Below, in pieces: positions 46,858 through 58,837 of a stretch of DNA of 64,000 nucleotides. The stretch is from Sanghuangporus weigelae. Its lineage: Eukaryota; Basidiomycota; Agaricomycetes; Hymenochaetales; Hymenochaetaceae. The stretch covers positions 186,001-250,000 of the forward strand of contig CP137324.1 in NCBI GenBank assembly GCA_033182465.1. The letters run 5' to 3'. How positions within the stretch are numbered: position 1 is the stretch's first letter; every line of letters begins with the position of its first letter. A program made the position numbers and the translations under genes. Below the pieces are notes generated by a model that searched no databases, had not been told where the DNA came from, and was given only the letters and a program-made list of their open reading frames with translations.

Positions 46858-48872
46858 TGAACAGAAGTGTAGGTCTAGATAGATACTTGCCAGCAGAAGA
46901 AGACAAGCTACAGGTGTTTCGATGAGCTTCGATGCTCGTTCGACGCGAACGACGCCGACGCGTGAAATCTACGGCACGTGTCGATCACTGATCAGTTGTT
47001 CCCGTCGATCCTCTTCAGCCACCATTTCGTATTGCTCCAACGAACGTTATCATTCGTTCTTAGACTCCGAAGCAGCACTAGCACACTCTCCAGCACAGAA
47101 TACTTCAGTCTTCCCTCCAGCATCGCATCCAACTCCCCACGATCGCTGCGCACTCCGAGTCGGCTACCCACGGCGTCTGTCTTTTCCTCGGCATGGAGCT
47201 TCCATCGTATTTAGCTCTAGTTCTGGAAGAAGCCGTTCAACTACCTGACTCGTTCCCCGCCATCTACTTCACACGCCACGAACCCTGACATTTGTATAGA
47301 AATTAACATTGACATCTCGACAAATGTCCACTAGCACTAGTTGCTGTCAGAAGCTTATATCCCCGCATATGCCGCACCCAATCATCGTCGAGCGTACCTT
47401 ATAACACGGTCTGCGTCTGTCGGCATCGGCATCAACATCGGGGCGAGTCCCCACGTCCACGTCCGGCAAGTACTACTTACTAGTGTATACAGACCTTAAC
47501 GCCGCACAGAACAGAATAGAAGAACGAGAACGACCAGCATCGAATACGTACGTTGAGTGGTTCTGTTCTGTTCTGTCTATTCTCAGGGCCGCCGTGCGTG
47601 CTGCGTAGAACTATGCAGCCTCGTGCCTTCCTTCCTCCGTATTTCTTTCTCTGTCATGGTAATCCTAATTCGACTGACGACTGCATGTCAAGACTCACGT
47701 CTTGTCTTTCATTAATCGGAATCGACGGTAATTCAAATTGAGCAAATCGAGCAAATTACAAAAGTAAAAGTAATAATAATAGGGGGTTGAATTGTATGTA
47801 TGCATTGAGGCCTCCTAGACGACCTGCATACCATACCAATTACCAATTACCATTCACTAACAATTGCCATTCAAACGCCTTTGTAGCGCTTTTCGTTCCG
47901 TTCCATTGCTCTTGTCTCCCTACTACCCCTGAGGTCATCCTTCCTTCCTTCCCTCCTTCCTATTTGTCTACGCCATCGAGAGCCAATGCGAAACGAAGTA
48001 AATAATCATTGCACGTATTTTGTGTGCATGCGTACATAGGAATCGTGAGGTCAGACCAATCAGCTCTCCCGCCTGATGAAGAAGAGCACGAACAAAAGGA
48101 AATGAAAGAATTCCAAAGCAATACTGCAGTTTGTACATTGTATTGTATTGTATTTGTTTGTCTCGAGCACCGTCTTTATTACCATGCATTACATTACAGT
48201 ACAGTGTAGCATAGCGATCTAGACATCACCAACGACAGCCCCCTTGACACCGACGGAACCAAAACATTTCTTTCCGCTGGTCTTTCTTTCTTTCTTACAT
48301 TACAACTTGAACTTGAACCCTATCGGCGGCCGATCGTCGTGTACTCGTCTCGTATTGACGAAGACGAAAAACTGTTCGTTCACGTTCAACACCGTCGCCC
48401 CCTCAAAAGTTATCTATCTATCTGTAAGATGAGCAATCATTCCATCCGGTTCGGAGTTTTTCTCCTCGTGCACCCTGCATATCATAATTATTATCTCAAC
48501 CAACCAGACAGTATTTTTTTTTCTTTCGTCGTCTAGTTGCTGTGTCGTCGAAAGAAAACTCCCCTTTTCACAACAAACACAAGCCATACATTGCGCCATA
48601 TGCCATACATACGCCGCGCCTCGATTCCAGTCGGCGCGGCCACATTTGCCCTCCGAGGGCCCCTCATAAATAAATATCTTTCTTAGCCCGCAGTAATTTT
48701 CGAGTACATGTACACTGCTCCACACAAGGCACGCATGCACACGTTCTCTGCTCTGCTCTGCACAAGTTTTAGTTTTCTTTACTCGGCTCGGCTCAGCGTA
48801 GAGTAGAGTAGTTTCTCCGTGCTCGCTCAGCGTACGTACGTACAGCAGTTGTTTCTCCGTGTTTCAAGGGGT

Positions 48873-48885
48873 GGGTTAGGGTTAG
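48873..48885 (+). repeat. Two-unit interstitial TTAGGG motif
   Basis: Reads GGGTTAGGGTTAG, about two units of the fungal/vertebrate telomere repeat. At this length it may be chance. Confidence 0.35.
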
Positions 48886-49594
48886 CTAGGCAAATAATGC
48901 GGGCGGGCACATGCCATGCATGCACACGCACACGAACGCTTGCAGTAATATTGTTGTATGTAAGTATGAGCGCTCCGAAAATCCCGGAGGACCGCTTTTA
49001 TTCATGATCGATCATTCATTCATTCATTCGCATTGAATAGCTAAGAGCTGGTGTGGTTTGTTTAACTGCAGGCTAGAGCAGAATACTAAAGACATAAGTA
49101 AGACAAGGGTAGGGTATTAGGAGGACGGACGGTATCCGACCGAGAAAATCGCTCTGCTGAGCCTGTTTTGATTTCAAATGAATGAGTGAGTGAATATCAT
49201 TATGAACCTAAGAACTCACTACCCTACGTACGTCCGTATTGTCTCAAAGCCAAAGAAGCCAGGGGATTTCTCCTTCACCTTCTTCGCCTTCTTCACCTCC
49301 GTGTCTTCTGTTCTTCCGTTCGTCCGTTCGTTCGTGCGCGAAGAAAATTGATCGACGTACGTACGTAAGTAAGTAAGAGAGAAAAAAAAAACTTCCTCCC
49401 TCCGTCTGTCTGTCTGATATCTGAGTAAGAACAACTCGGGTACTCGGGGAATTCCACATGATCCATGTACTCACTCAGGGCCCGACTTCCTCCGATCCTC
49501 TCTCCATCTCTCCATCTCCATCTCTCCATCTCATCTCATCGGACAGTATTTCATCATTCATGTTCAAATTCAATGCGATCAGCCCGGCCGGAAA

Positions 49595-49636
49595 TACAAC
49601 ACAACACAATACAACACAATACAATACAATACAAAT
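49595..49636. repeat. ACAAC/ACAAT pentanucleotide microsatellite
   Basis: A run of about eight 5-base units alternating ACAAC and ACAAT. Confidence 0.85.
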
Positions 49637-49680
49637 ACGAACGAATGCCATGCCATGCCATACCGATGTAAGTAAGATGC

Positions 49681-49710
49681 TTTACTTTACTTTACTTTAC
49701 TTTACTTTAC
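49681..49710. repeat. (TTTAC)6 microsatellite
   Basis: Six perfect copies of TTTAC. Confidence 0.95.
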
Positions 49711-49978
49711 TTGTGCGTGTAATTCGGACTCGGACTCGGGCATGAAATGAGCGAAATGAATGAAATGAAAAAAAGGGCATATGAACCCAATCCAGTGTGC
49801 ACGCGAGTCCGAAACAAAAGTCAAGTTCGGTTCGGTTCGTCAGACGGTCGGGACGGACGGACGGTCAGGACGGTCGGGACTCGGCTCAGAAAAGAAGAAA
49901 TGAATCCATTTCATGTTCGTATTCGTATTCGTATTCAACTAATAATACACACGAAAAGAAAAGATTCCTTGCTCCGAG

Positions 49979-50258
49979 TTCAAGTTCAAGTCCAAGTCCG
50001 AGTTCAGGTTCAAGTATCAAGTCCAAGTCCAAGTCCAAGTTCAGGTTCAAGTATCAAGTCCAAGTCCAAGTCCAAGTTCAGGTTCAAGTATCAAGTCCAA
50101 GTCCAAGTCCAAGTTCAGGTTCAAGTATCAAGTCCAAGTCCAAGTCCAAGTTCAGGTTCAAGTATCAAGTCCAAGTCCAAGTCCAAGTCCAAGTCCAAGT
50201 CCAAGTCCAAGTCCAAGTCCAAGTCCAAGTATCAAGTATCAAGTATCAAGTATCAATT
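49979..50258. repeat. Compound minisatellite: 37-mer, 6-mer and 7-mer arrays
   Basis: Copies of a 37-base unit start at 50011, 50048, 50085, 50122 and 50159. Each is built from CAAGTATCAAG plus three TCCAAG hexamers and TTCAGGTT. The last copy runs into ten perfect CCAAGT hexamers (50171-50230) and then four ATCAAGT-type heptamers (50231-50258). The flank 49979-50010 holds degenerate hexamers. Because 37 leaves a remainder of 1 on division by 3 and no unit holds a forward-strand stop, all three forward frames stay open. Confidence 0.95.
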
Positions 50259-50452
50259 GCAAAAGAAAAAGATATATACAATACAATAACACAGCGTTAC
50301 ACGAAAACAATGCCCGACAAAATCATTTTTAAAAAAAAGAAAAAGAAAACGCGCGCGGGGGGAGGTAAAATTGACAATAAGCAATAAGCACAGGCAGGAT
50401 TGATCGATATTGGTTGACATTGATATTGATTGCAAACAAAGGCTAAAACGAT

Positions 50453-50474
50453 GCGTTGCGTTGCGTTGCGTTGC
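50453..50474. repeat. GTTGC pentanucleotide microsatellite
   Basis: About four copies of a GCGTT/GTTGC unit. Confidence 0.85.
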
Positions 50475-50822
50475 AGTAGTGAATGAATGAAATTCGTGTG
50501 AGAGAGATAGAGAGAGAGAGAAAAGAAAAAACGAGAAGAGATATGGAACGGAAAAAGAACTAGCAGTACTAGTACTAAGCAGTAGTATCGTATCGTAAAT
50601 CGGCGTGAGGTAGTACACAAGAAGAAAAAAAAAACCAGAGTTACATTCATTCGGAAAGAGGAGTAGAGGGAAAGCGAAAAAAGGGGGGGTAGATCGAGAA
50701 AAGTAATCGAGGACAGAACCGACAAAAAACTAATGAACAGGAGGGGAAAATAACACGTAAAAAATGAGAGATATATCCCGAGGTGAAAGACAGAGAGAAG
50801 CGAAAGGTAAGGGATGAACAGG

Positions 50823-50857
50823 TTCGTTTCGTTTCGTTTCGTTTCGTTTCGTTTCGA
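50823..50857. repeat. GTTTC pentanucleotide microsatellite
   Basis: About seven copies of TTCGT/GTTTC, the last one changed. Confidence 0.9.
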
Positions 50858-51249
50858 TTCGTCGAGCGAGGCGATTAAGATCCAGCGCGGAATGGGGTAG
50901 GGTAGGGTACGGGTATTCGAAAAAGTCCGAGTAACGGGGCGGTGAGGGGCAGCGGAAGCGAGTCGAGGCGGGCTACGGGTGGGTCCACGGTCCGAGAGTT
51001 ATATGTATATGCGCAGTAGGGTATCCAATAAGTCAAGGGCGTATGTTCCGGTATGTGCGTTGTTGCGGTGAGAGACAAAGACAAAGACAAGAGGAATGAG
51101 ATGATGTAAAATTATCGATACAATATTAACACAGATATATTCTTTTGCTTGGTCTGCCCTGCTTTCATGCGAAGCGGAATCGAGGTGATGATGAGGTATG
51201 CATCGTACGCGCGCATCGTCGACGACGAAGAAGAAGAAGAAGAGCCTGC

Positions 51250-53459
51250 CTAGACCTTCGCACCACCGAATAAGAACAGTTTCTTGCGCTCAGGGATCGC
51301 CCGGACCTCCCACTCCTTCTCGATCCACCAGCCCGTGCGCCCCTCGTGCTGGCCCCGCCTTCTCCCCAATTCCCGGATCGGTCGACGAGAGAGCTCGTTG
51401 TCGCGCTTATGCAAAGTAGAAATCTTTATGTAGCGACCGACGTGCTCGTTCTCGAACGTGGTTGCGGGAGGGTCTTCGCTAGGGAGAGGATCGGGGATGA
51501 AGATTTCCTCATAGCGCGTTCGCGTCTCCGGTAGCGGAGGCACAGCGTCGAAGAGCGGGCCCCTACTATCGTAATTCCAAGCCGTAGGTGCAGCTATTCA
51601 ATCATCAGCTTCCATCCTCAAGTGACGAAGATAAGAGGGAAACAAAACTCACCCTCAACGAAAGGCCTCTCCTTCCCGCTACTGCTAGCCCGGCTCTTTC
51701 CCTTCTTATCTCTCCCACGCCGCTCACGCTCGCTGGTGCTCGAATGGGTAACGCTACTCCGCGAGTCTTCGCTGCCCTCCTCCTGGCAGTGCCAAACCCC
51801 ATTCTCCATCTCCTCATTCTCCTTCACCGCACCCAAAGTGCTCGCGCTCCGCCCGCTCTTCTTGCCCGACACGCTCGCCTCGCTTCCGCTTCGCCTCATC
51901 ATCTCTGTCGAGGAACGAGGCGCCCGCGGATCGGAGCCAGAGGGCAGCGAGCTGCTCAATTGAGCACTCGGTGGACGCAGGAGAACGTCAGGGAGGCACA
52001 GCTTCCCTTCCAGACCTTCCGCAATCTGCCGGCGAGGTCCAGCAAGTCGCTTGCCGGCGTACAACTCCGGATCTACACCAGGCAGTGTCAACGCACTCGC
52101 ACCTGGCGTCCTCGCCGTAGCCCCACTCGTCGCAGAGCTCCTCACGGAATTCGATGATGACGAAGCGGTCGTGATCCCGTAAGCGGGTGCGTAACTCGTC
52201 GCAAGCGATGCACTCGATTTCGTCGCCTTCCCGCTCGTGTTCCCAGAAGCAGAACGAACGAAGAGAGGGTACTTCGCGTACAGCTCGAGTGCGCTCTGGG
52301 TGCGATTCGGCGCATCTGGTGCCCGGACAACCTTCGAACGCTCCGCATCCGATGCACGCCGGTGAGTGGAGGGGATCCCAGCAGAAGCTGGGGAGGGGTT
52401 GGACGAGGTCGTCGCGTTGTATTGGTAAATCGCCTCGGTCCATCGCAGCGGATCAAATTTCTGTTCTTCTTCCTTCTTCTGCTTCTTCTCCCGATCATTG
52501 CTACTCGAGCGCGATATCTCGCCGGTGAAATCCCACCTCCGCAAACGCTCCGACTCCCTCCTCTGCTTCTCCTCCCTCTCCCTCTTCTCCACACGTGTCC
52601 GCTCATCATCCATCACATCCGACGCGATCATCTCTTGTAAGCGCTTGGCGGTCATCATGACCCCTCTGTCATACTTCGGTACTTCATTGTTATTGCGATT
52701 TGCTCCCGGACGCGCGACGGGTGCACTTGGTCGATGTGGGTGCAGAGGCAGAGGCATTAACGGTGGTGGTTGCGGATCGGTGTAGAGATTTGAGTTGTCG
52801 TTTATATCGAACTCGTCGACCGGCGACCGATCCGACGCGGTAAAACTCGTGCCGGTTGCACTCGATGAATCAGAGTGCTCGTCAGCCTCCTGGATAAATG
52901 CGCTCAGATCACTCGGACTGAGTTCACCCTTGCGCGACTTGAAGTTCATCGGTATCCGCAACGAGTTGGGTGGCACTGGCGGCAACGTCGGGCTGGGTGG
53001 GGGTGGAGAGGCGCAAGCGGGGTTAATCAAAGAAGGGTGTGCATCCAGCCGCACTCGGGACGGTCGTCGCGAAGAAGGGGCGTCCAGCACAGCGTGGGCT
53101 GGTGGTTGAACAACGGGCCACGAGTCCTCAAGGTCCTTCAGTCTGCATTCCTCGCTGCAGTACAAAGGGGTCGGCTCGGGGTCGATGACGGTCCGCATTC
53201 GAACGGGTTCGTCGACGACTTGGGGGACCTTGCCCCTTGTCGAGTTGGCGCGGTTGAGAGCGGGGCGGACGCGGCCGGTGCCCTGGAGGAGGCCTGAGCG
53301 GGCCTTGATAGTGCCGTTCTTCCCTCGGGTGGTCATGCTGCTCTTGACAGCGGCACCCGAGATGAGGGCAGCAGGTGGTAGAGAGACCTGCAGGCGCCTT
53401 GGTGGTATTTCGCATTCGCACACAGGACACCAAGAGGTGTCGAGATGGATGTCGGTCAT
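51250..53459 (-). CDS. Ecl1-type (life-span regulatory factor) domain protein with long tail
   Basis: Two exons, 53459-51653 and 51593-51250 (intron 51652-51594), totalling 716 residues. The N-terminus, MTDIHLDTSWCPVCECEI, has Cys at 11, 14 and 16, and the second half-site PLYCSEECRLKDL has Cys at 101 and 105. This CPxC..YCSxxCR pattern is the Ecl1 zinc-binding domain, found in fission yeast Ecl1-3, small proteins that extend chronological life span and respond to starvation and zinc. The remaining 600 residues are disordered, rich in Ser and Pro, with a charged helix (RTRVEKREREEKQRRESERL) and a more structured C-terminal block (YEEIFIPDPLPSEDPP, ENEHVGRYIKI). A CTTGCAG acceptor-like site lies about 15 bases before the ATG, so a 5' UTR intron is possible. 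The zinc-binding role is inferred from the motif. Confidence 0.82.
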
Positions 53460-54365
53460 TGTATGTTATTCTGCAAGGGAGAGGATGGGGTGGTAAGCGA
53501 TCGTGATCTTAAGTTTATATAAGAGAGTGGAATGGAATGGTGGCAGGAGAGAAAGAGAAAGGAATGGAGGGAAGAGGAGAAGACAAACAAAGGCGGGCGG
53601 GCGTTGTTTAAGTACGTACCAGAATGATCGCGTGCAAAGGGGAGCAAAGAATACAGTCCAAGTCGTGCAAAGCAGACCGACGCGTCGTGTGTGGGTGGGA
53701 CGTGGACGAACACGAACAGCGATGGGGTAGGCTATATAGTGAGGGCGATACATATATTATTATTATGTATACTTCTATATATGTATATCCACTCGGTGCG
53801 ACTTGGCCCGACCTATTTATTCCAATAAAGGCAGTCACTCACTCACAGGCACGCGTTCCTCATCTCCGCGGCACCACTCCTTTGGGTCCAGACCTCCCTC
53901 TAGTCCAATCGGCTCTCCTCTCGCACTCCCTGGGGTCCCCACTTACTCCCATTGGTTTACCTTTCATCCCGTCTCGCCTCCCCGTCCCGTTGCCACGCGT
54001 ACGTCGCTGGTACGGTGTGTGTTGCAATACACCCCGTCGACCACGTCCTGCATCTCCTGTGCTTCACTCGGGTCAGCCACCGTGATCACCTGCCACATCC
54101 ACTCATCGCATCGTATCCCGTGCCGTGCGGCGCTATCGGTTTCCTCATCAAATCAGCGTATGCGGCCGGTCTCTTCGTTGCCTCCGCTTCTCTTCTCTTT
54201 TCCATTCATTCGTCAGCCCAGCGTCCGTCGGACTCTCACTCCCTCCGCTCCTTACCCTTCTACAGCACCTTCAGCACCTCCTCTACTCGTTCTTCAAGAT
54301 TAGCTAAACTCCCCCAATCAGCAGCTTCTTATCTACAAGTCTTAGAAATCCACGGCCGGCCAAAG

Positions 54366-54408
54366 GCTGACTGACTGACTGACTGAACGACCGATCGACT
54401 GACTGACA
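54366..54408. repeat. CTGA tetranucleotide repeat
   Basis: Two blocks of CTGA/GACT units separated by a changed stretch. Confidence 0.85.
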
Positions 54409-55281
54409 TACCAACTAGCCCGTTTGGCGCCAATCAACCACCACCACCACACACTCTTCATACAACCCAGATCCAGTGTATATGCTATATGCATCCACCG
54501 ACTCGGATACATTCCCGATATGAAGTTACAAGCGGCGGACGCGAATCCGCGAGTCCGCTTCTCTTTGATGCCTCATATTTACTTTTTTTATTTTGCTTCT
54601 GTTGCCATAACTCGTCTCGTCTTGTTGTCCTGCCTGCTCCCGATCATGTCGCGATCGATCGCTTGAGACCTTCTGTGAACTCAAATCTACTTTGGTGTTG
54701 AGTTACCGGAGACTCCTATCCCATCCCATCCCCACCCTATCCTGTCCCATATACTATCTCTCTGGGGACAATACTTAAGGTGAGGAGTCGGCGCTACGCG
54801 ACGTTAAGTTTAAGCCTGTCCTGCATTCATTCATTCAATTCGCGTCAGGACGGATATGCATCGAATCATCGAACGATAATCCGAAACGACCTTCCCCGCG
54901 AATTCACCTCCCCGGGGAGGGTCGTCGCGTGGTGTACGCGTGCAACGCGTGCAATATTAATACTAGCATAGACTCGACTTGAACCTGAACTCGAGGCTGA
55001 CGCCTCCATCAAATCTAACATCCGAAGCAACACACAGTACTTACTCGCTCCTGGATTCTTGGCTTCTCGACTTCTATCCTCCTACCTACTTCTTTTCGTC
55101 TTCGTCATCGACAAAAGAGAGCACCGGCCTTCCGACGTCCGTCGTATCCTTGGCTTGAGCATCAAGCGGTTTCTCCTGAACAACGCAACACACTTCGATC
55201 GTTTCTTTTCATTATTTACTCTTCATCCGACTCGGGAGGTACGTAGCCCCGCGAAGAGTCGAGAGTCGAGAGTCAGCCGTA

Positions 55282-55313
55282 CCATCTCCATCTCCATCTC
55301 CATCTCCATCTCC
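55282..55313. repeat. CATCTC hexanucleotide microsatellite
   Basis: About five perfect copies of CATCTC. Confidence 0.9.
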
Positions 55314-55830
55314 ACTGTTCGTTCCCTCGCTTCGCTTCGGTTCTCCTCTCCCGTTTTACTTTTACTTTTTTTTTCCGACTCCCAGTCTCAAGACGAGATA
55401 TTTAGGCGTTTAATTGCGCGCTGGACGACGGACGGACATCTTCCCCCCCTCTCCCGTACATCGATCGTACATGTATTTCGTATTTCGCGCTTACTGCTTC
55501 CCTCTCCGGTCCCCGCGCTTTCGGGTCCGCGAAAAGCGACAGTATACACTGTAACGCCTGCTTCTTTTTACGAGTACGTATGCCTTATCGTAAACGTAAA
55601 GTAGCCATATTTATTTATATATATATCTACATATATCTACATAGGGATCCGACGATCGAGCGTCATATCATATCATATCAGTTTTCGGAAGCAAAAAAAA
55701 AAAGAAGGAAGGAAGGAAGGAAAGGATCAGGAAGTCGGAAGAGAGTCAAGATCGGCTCTGTTGCGTCCTGTTGCGTTGTCGCCTTGGCATCCCGTTCCAT
55801 CTCGTCTCGTCTCGTCTCCTAGTAGGCTCC

Positions 55831-55849
55831 CATCCATCCATCCATCCAT
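55831..55849. repeat. CATC tetranucleotide microsatellite
   Basis: Nearly five copies of CATC. A short TCTCG run lies just before it. Confidence 0.85.
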
Positions 55850-56049
55850 TCGAACAAACGAACAAGAACACGTTTCGGATCGAACCGTAGCTTTCCAACG
55901 AGAGGTCCGACCTCACCTACCATTGCTATTTCTCCTGTTCTCCTGTTTCGGACACAGCAAGGGAGGATAGTTTGAGGATCCCCTCTCTCAGTGTGTGCTT
56001 GATGGTCTCCGAGGACAAGAAGCCAGTTTTTTTAATCAAGAGCCACATA

Positions 56050-56072
56050 TCATAATCATAATCATAATCATA
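56050..56072. repeat. CATAAT hexanucleotide microsatellite
   Basis: About four copies of TCATAA. Confidence 0.85.
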
Positions 56073-56930
56073 TCCCGCGATATCTATTCAGCCGCAGCCG
56101 ACTACTCGGAAGCCCTGGATGAAAGCGAAAGTGAATGTGTAATTTGTTTTGATTACGCCCGAGGAATTAATGTTTTATACATACGTACATGCTAATTTAG
56201 TACTGTACCTATTATCCGTATCCCTATATATTGTATACTCCTGCTGCTACTGCATCTACTAGTATTAGTATACTGTTATCACGGGCCAGTACCATTGATA
56301 TTGATACCCCAACCTGTAGACGAATTCGGGCTTTTTTTATTTTTTTCTCGTAGGGTATGGCATATGATATGATATGATATCCCGAACGAACGCCATTACC
56401 AGTACTGTGTTTTGTTTTGTTTTGTTTTTTGCGGTCTTGGAACCACCCCACGATTCACATCATTTTACACATCCCACATCCCACATGCATATGCATATGC
56501 ATACGTACTACTCATCCTATCCTTATCTACCCCACTCCCCAGCACCAGAACTAGAACTAGAACTTCCATTACTAGTACCACCGTCAAACACTCACCTCAC
56601 CCCCACCCATACTCGGCAGGAAGGGATCCAACGAAAAAAAAAAAACAAGAAAAAAAAAAACGGCCCCGCACTACCCCGCACGTCAAACACAAGCAAGCAA
56701 CAACGTAATATTAATACCTAAAAAGTCATCGAACATGAGTTCATATCCTTTGTTTCTATCTATGAATACGTATTTCCAAGTACTCGAAAGCGCACTGATG
56801 TCACCATAGGCTATATTAGCATTAGCATTACAATTAAACTACATTGCACCCGTTCTATTTATAGAACGCAAGTATCCGAGTCAGCGCTGGTATATATTCT
56901 AGTGAGTTCTAAGCCACGGTCTAGTCCTAC

Positions 56931-56968
56931 ATACATACATACATACATACAATCAATCAATCAATCAT
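56931..56968. repeat. Compound CATA / ATCA microsatellite
   Basis: CATA units change directly into AATC units, both tetranucleotides. Confidence 0.85.
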
Positions 56969-57762
56969 AAAGCGGTATCCGTCTGTGAAGTATCGCGGAA
57001 CGGAACAGTTTGAGCGCTCCGCTCCCCAAGAAAAAAAAGAGAGAGAGAGATCTTGGTGGTACTATGTGGAATTGAAAAACAAAAACCCCACGGGGAAGAA
57101 ACGCTCCGATCCAATCAATCAGTCATGCAAGCATAGATGCATGAATGAATACTCTGATCAGTCGTTGATCCGTCGTCTACCGTCTTTCCCCTACGTATGC
57201 TCATCTCATCTCATCTCTAGGAGTCAATAACCACTGAGATCCCCGCGCGCGATTGAATCAAATCATTGACCTCCTCAGAAGAAGAAGAAGAAAGTTGGAA
57301 TGGACTTAGAAATGGAACAGACTAGACCATCACCAGAATTGCTGCAATTCTAGTTTCCAAGGTAGACCACATACAATATGCACATAATAGTGAATGACCA
57401 CGTAGTAACGACCTCTACGGCTTCCCCCGCGCGCATACTTTGTATAAGTAAACTTGTATCATTATCATTACAGAGATACAAACTCAAGATCCTCTAAGAG
57501 AGATTTAAGATCTATTCGTTTTCGCTCCTCGGATTTTGAACTGTAAGCGAATTGACTCTTTGCTCGCTACTTTCCTTTCTCCGAATTGCTACGAGCATTT
57601 TACAGTGCACTACGGAATCAAATTGGCCTGAGCTCGGAGCTTGAGCAAATTTTCTCATACATCACCAGAAGTATATTCGATTCGATATTCCATGGGCTTC
57701 CCTGCAGTCGTGCATACAATACAATACAAATGCATACCATTGAGTGCCTAGACCTCAAAGCG

Positions 57763-57781
57763 AAAAAAAAAAAAAAAAAAA
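57763..57781 (+). repeat. Poly-A tract (19 bases)
   Basis: Uninterrupted run of A, following GCG. Confidence 0.9.
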
Positions 57782-57887
57782 CGCATAGCACATACGAATT
57801 CATCCCGCACTGTGTAAACAAGGAGGAGAAGAAAGCTCTCAGGAGCTTTTGCCAATACGCGGGTACCTCGTCTGCCGACCTGCAAGC

Positions 57888-57914
57888 AAAAAAAAAAAAA
57901 AAAAAAAAAAAAAA
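57888..57914 (+). repeat. Poly-A tract (27 bases)
   Basis: Uninterrupted run of A, 106 bases after a 19-base A-run on the same strand. Confidence 0.9.
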
Positions 57915-58520
57915 GACAACTCCCGCTCGCCTGTTCCTCGCCGTCCCGCCGCAGCTCCCCCCCTGCATCCCATGGTTATGGTTAACCGCTATGGGGACTC
58001 GACTCGAAACTGGAACTCTCGCCCCCCGAGTCGGCTTTATCATGTCCCCTGTGGACCACGTCAGTATTTACCTGCACGTAACAATATTCGATTCGCCTGG
58101 TCCATCTGCACTTTGCTCCGTCCTGCCTGTCCATCTGACTCTGCATTCCATATCCCATAGATAGATAAAAGTCAGCTGCGCAAAGCCGTTGTGCTGTCCA
58201 TTCTATTCTTAGCTTGTCATTTCCCCTTATTTTGCCCCCGCGACCCGAGTCCACGAGCGACTGTTTATATTTAGTAACCCGATGGGATGCTGTTATCATC
58301 CATGCCGAAAGTCGAAGACGCAAGGAGACTAGCCTGAGGGCGGGGGAAAGACGGCGTCGAGCAGAGCTATAAAAAAGCTCGGCTGAAATATACTGCCCGT
58401 TGAGCGGGCGAATAAGCTGTTCCGCGATCACCGTGATCAACTCTGATATGACCCCCGTTCCTTCCTTCCTTTCTCGAGGAGATGGTTTGCCGCTATGTGC
58501 GACGCCGCGAAGAAGTGAGC

Positions 58521-58545
58521 GTATGTATGTATGTATGGATGGATG
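58521..58545. repeat. GTAT / GGAT tetranucleotide microsatellite
   Basis: Four GTAT units followed by two GGAT-type units. Confidence 0.85.
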
Positions 58546-58837
58546 CATCCTTCCCGGGGGACCTACAGGGGCAAAGAGGAAGAGAAGAGAAAAGATTGAA
58601 CACCGGTTTGTTGTTGCGTATCAGGAAGGCTGATGCTTCCTTCCGACGAGATCGACCATCAGTAATCAATTTATTTACCTACTGTCGGAAGTACATGTGG
58701 ATGTAGATGCGGATGCGGATGGATATGATCGTAGAGAGCCAAGGTATGATTGTTGTTTGTTGGAGTTCCTGTCCCTGTATCATTCACTGTGCTGAAGCAA
58801 ATCAAAAGGTCGAAAAAACCTGGTATGCATCTTTTGT

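Larger units (their letters stand above)
46858..51249. other. 4.4-kb gene-free region rich in simple repeats
   Basis: No gene recognised. It contains the promoter of the CHY gene and then many short tandem repeats, which become dense at 49.5-50.9 kb (listed separately). GTACGTAC-type palindromes recur (48830, 49222, 49354). Long frames at 49747-50387 arise only because the minisatellite lacks stop codons. Confidence 0.6.

Noticed and set aside
48873-48885. Telomere-like GGGTTAGGGTTAG as evidence of a chromosome end
   Set aside because: Only about two units, isolated; chance occurrence is likely.
49747-50387. Two long overlapping plus-strand frames rich in VQ, SP and KS
   Set aside because: They consist of a 37-base minisatellite that has no forward stop in any frame; no domain, start context or splice signal supports a gene.
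57586-58164. 192-residue plus-strand frame containing two poly-Lys runs
   Set aside because: The Lys runs are the poly-A tracts; no homology or coding character otherwise.
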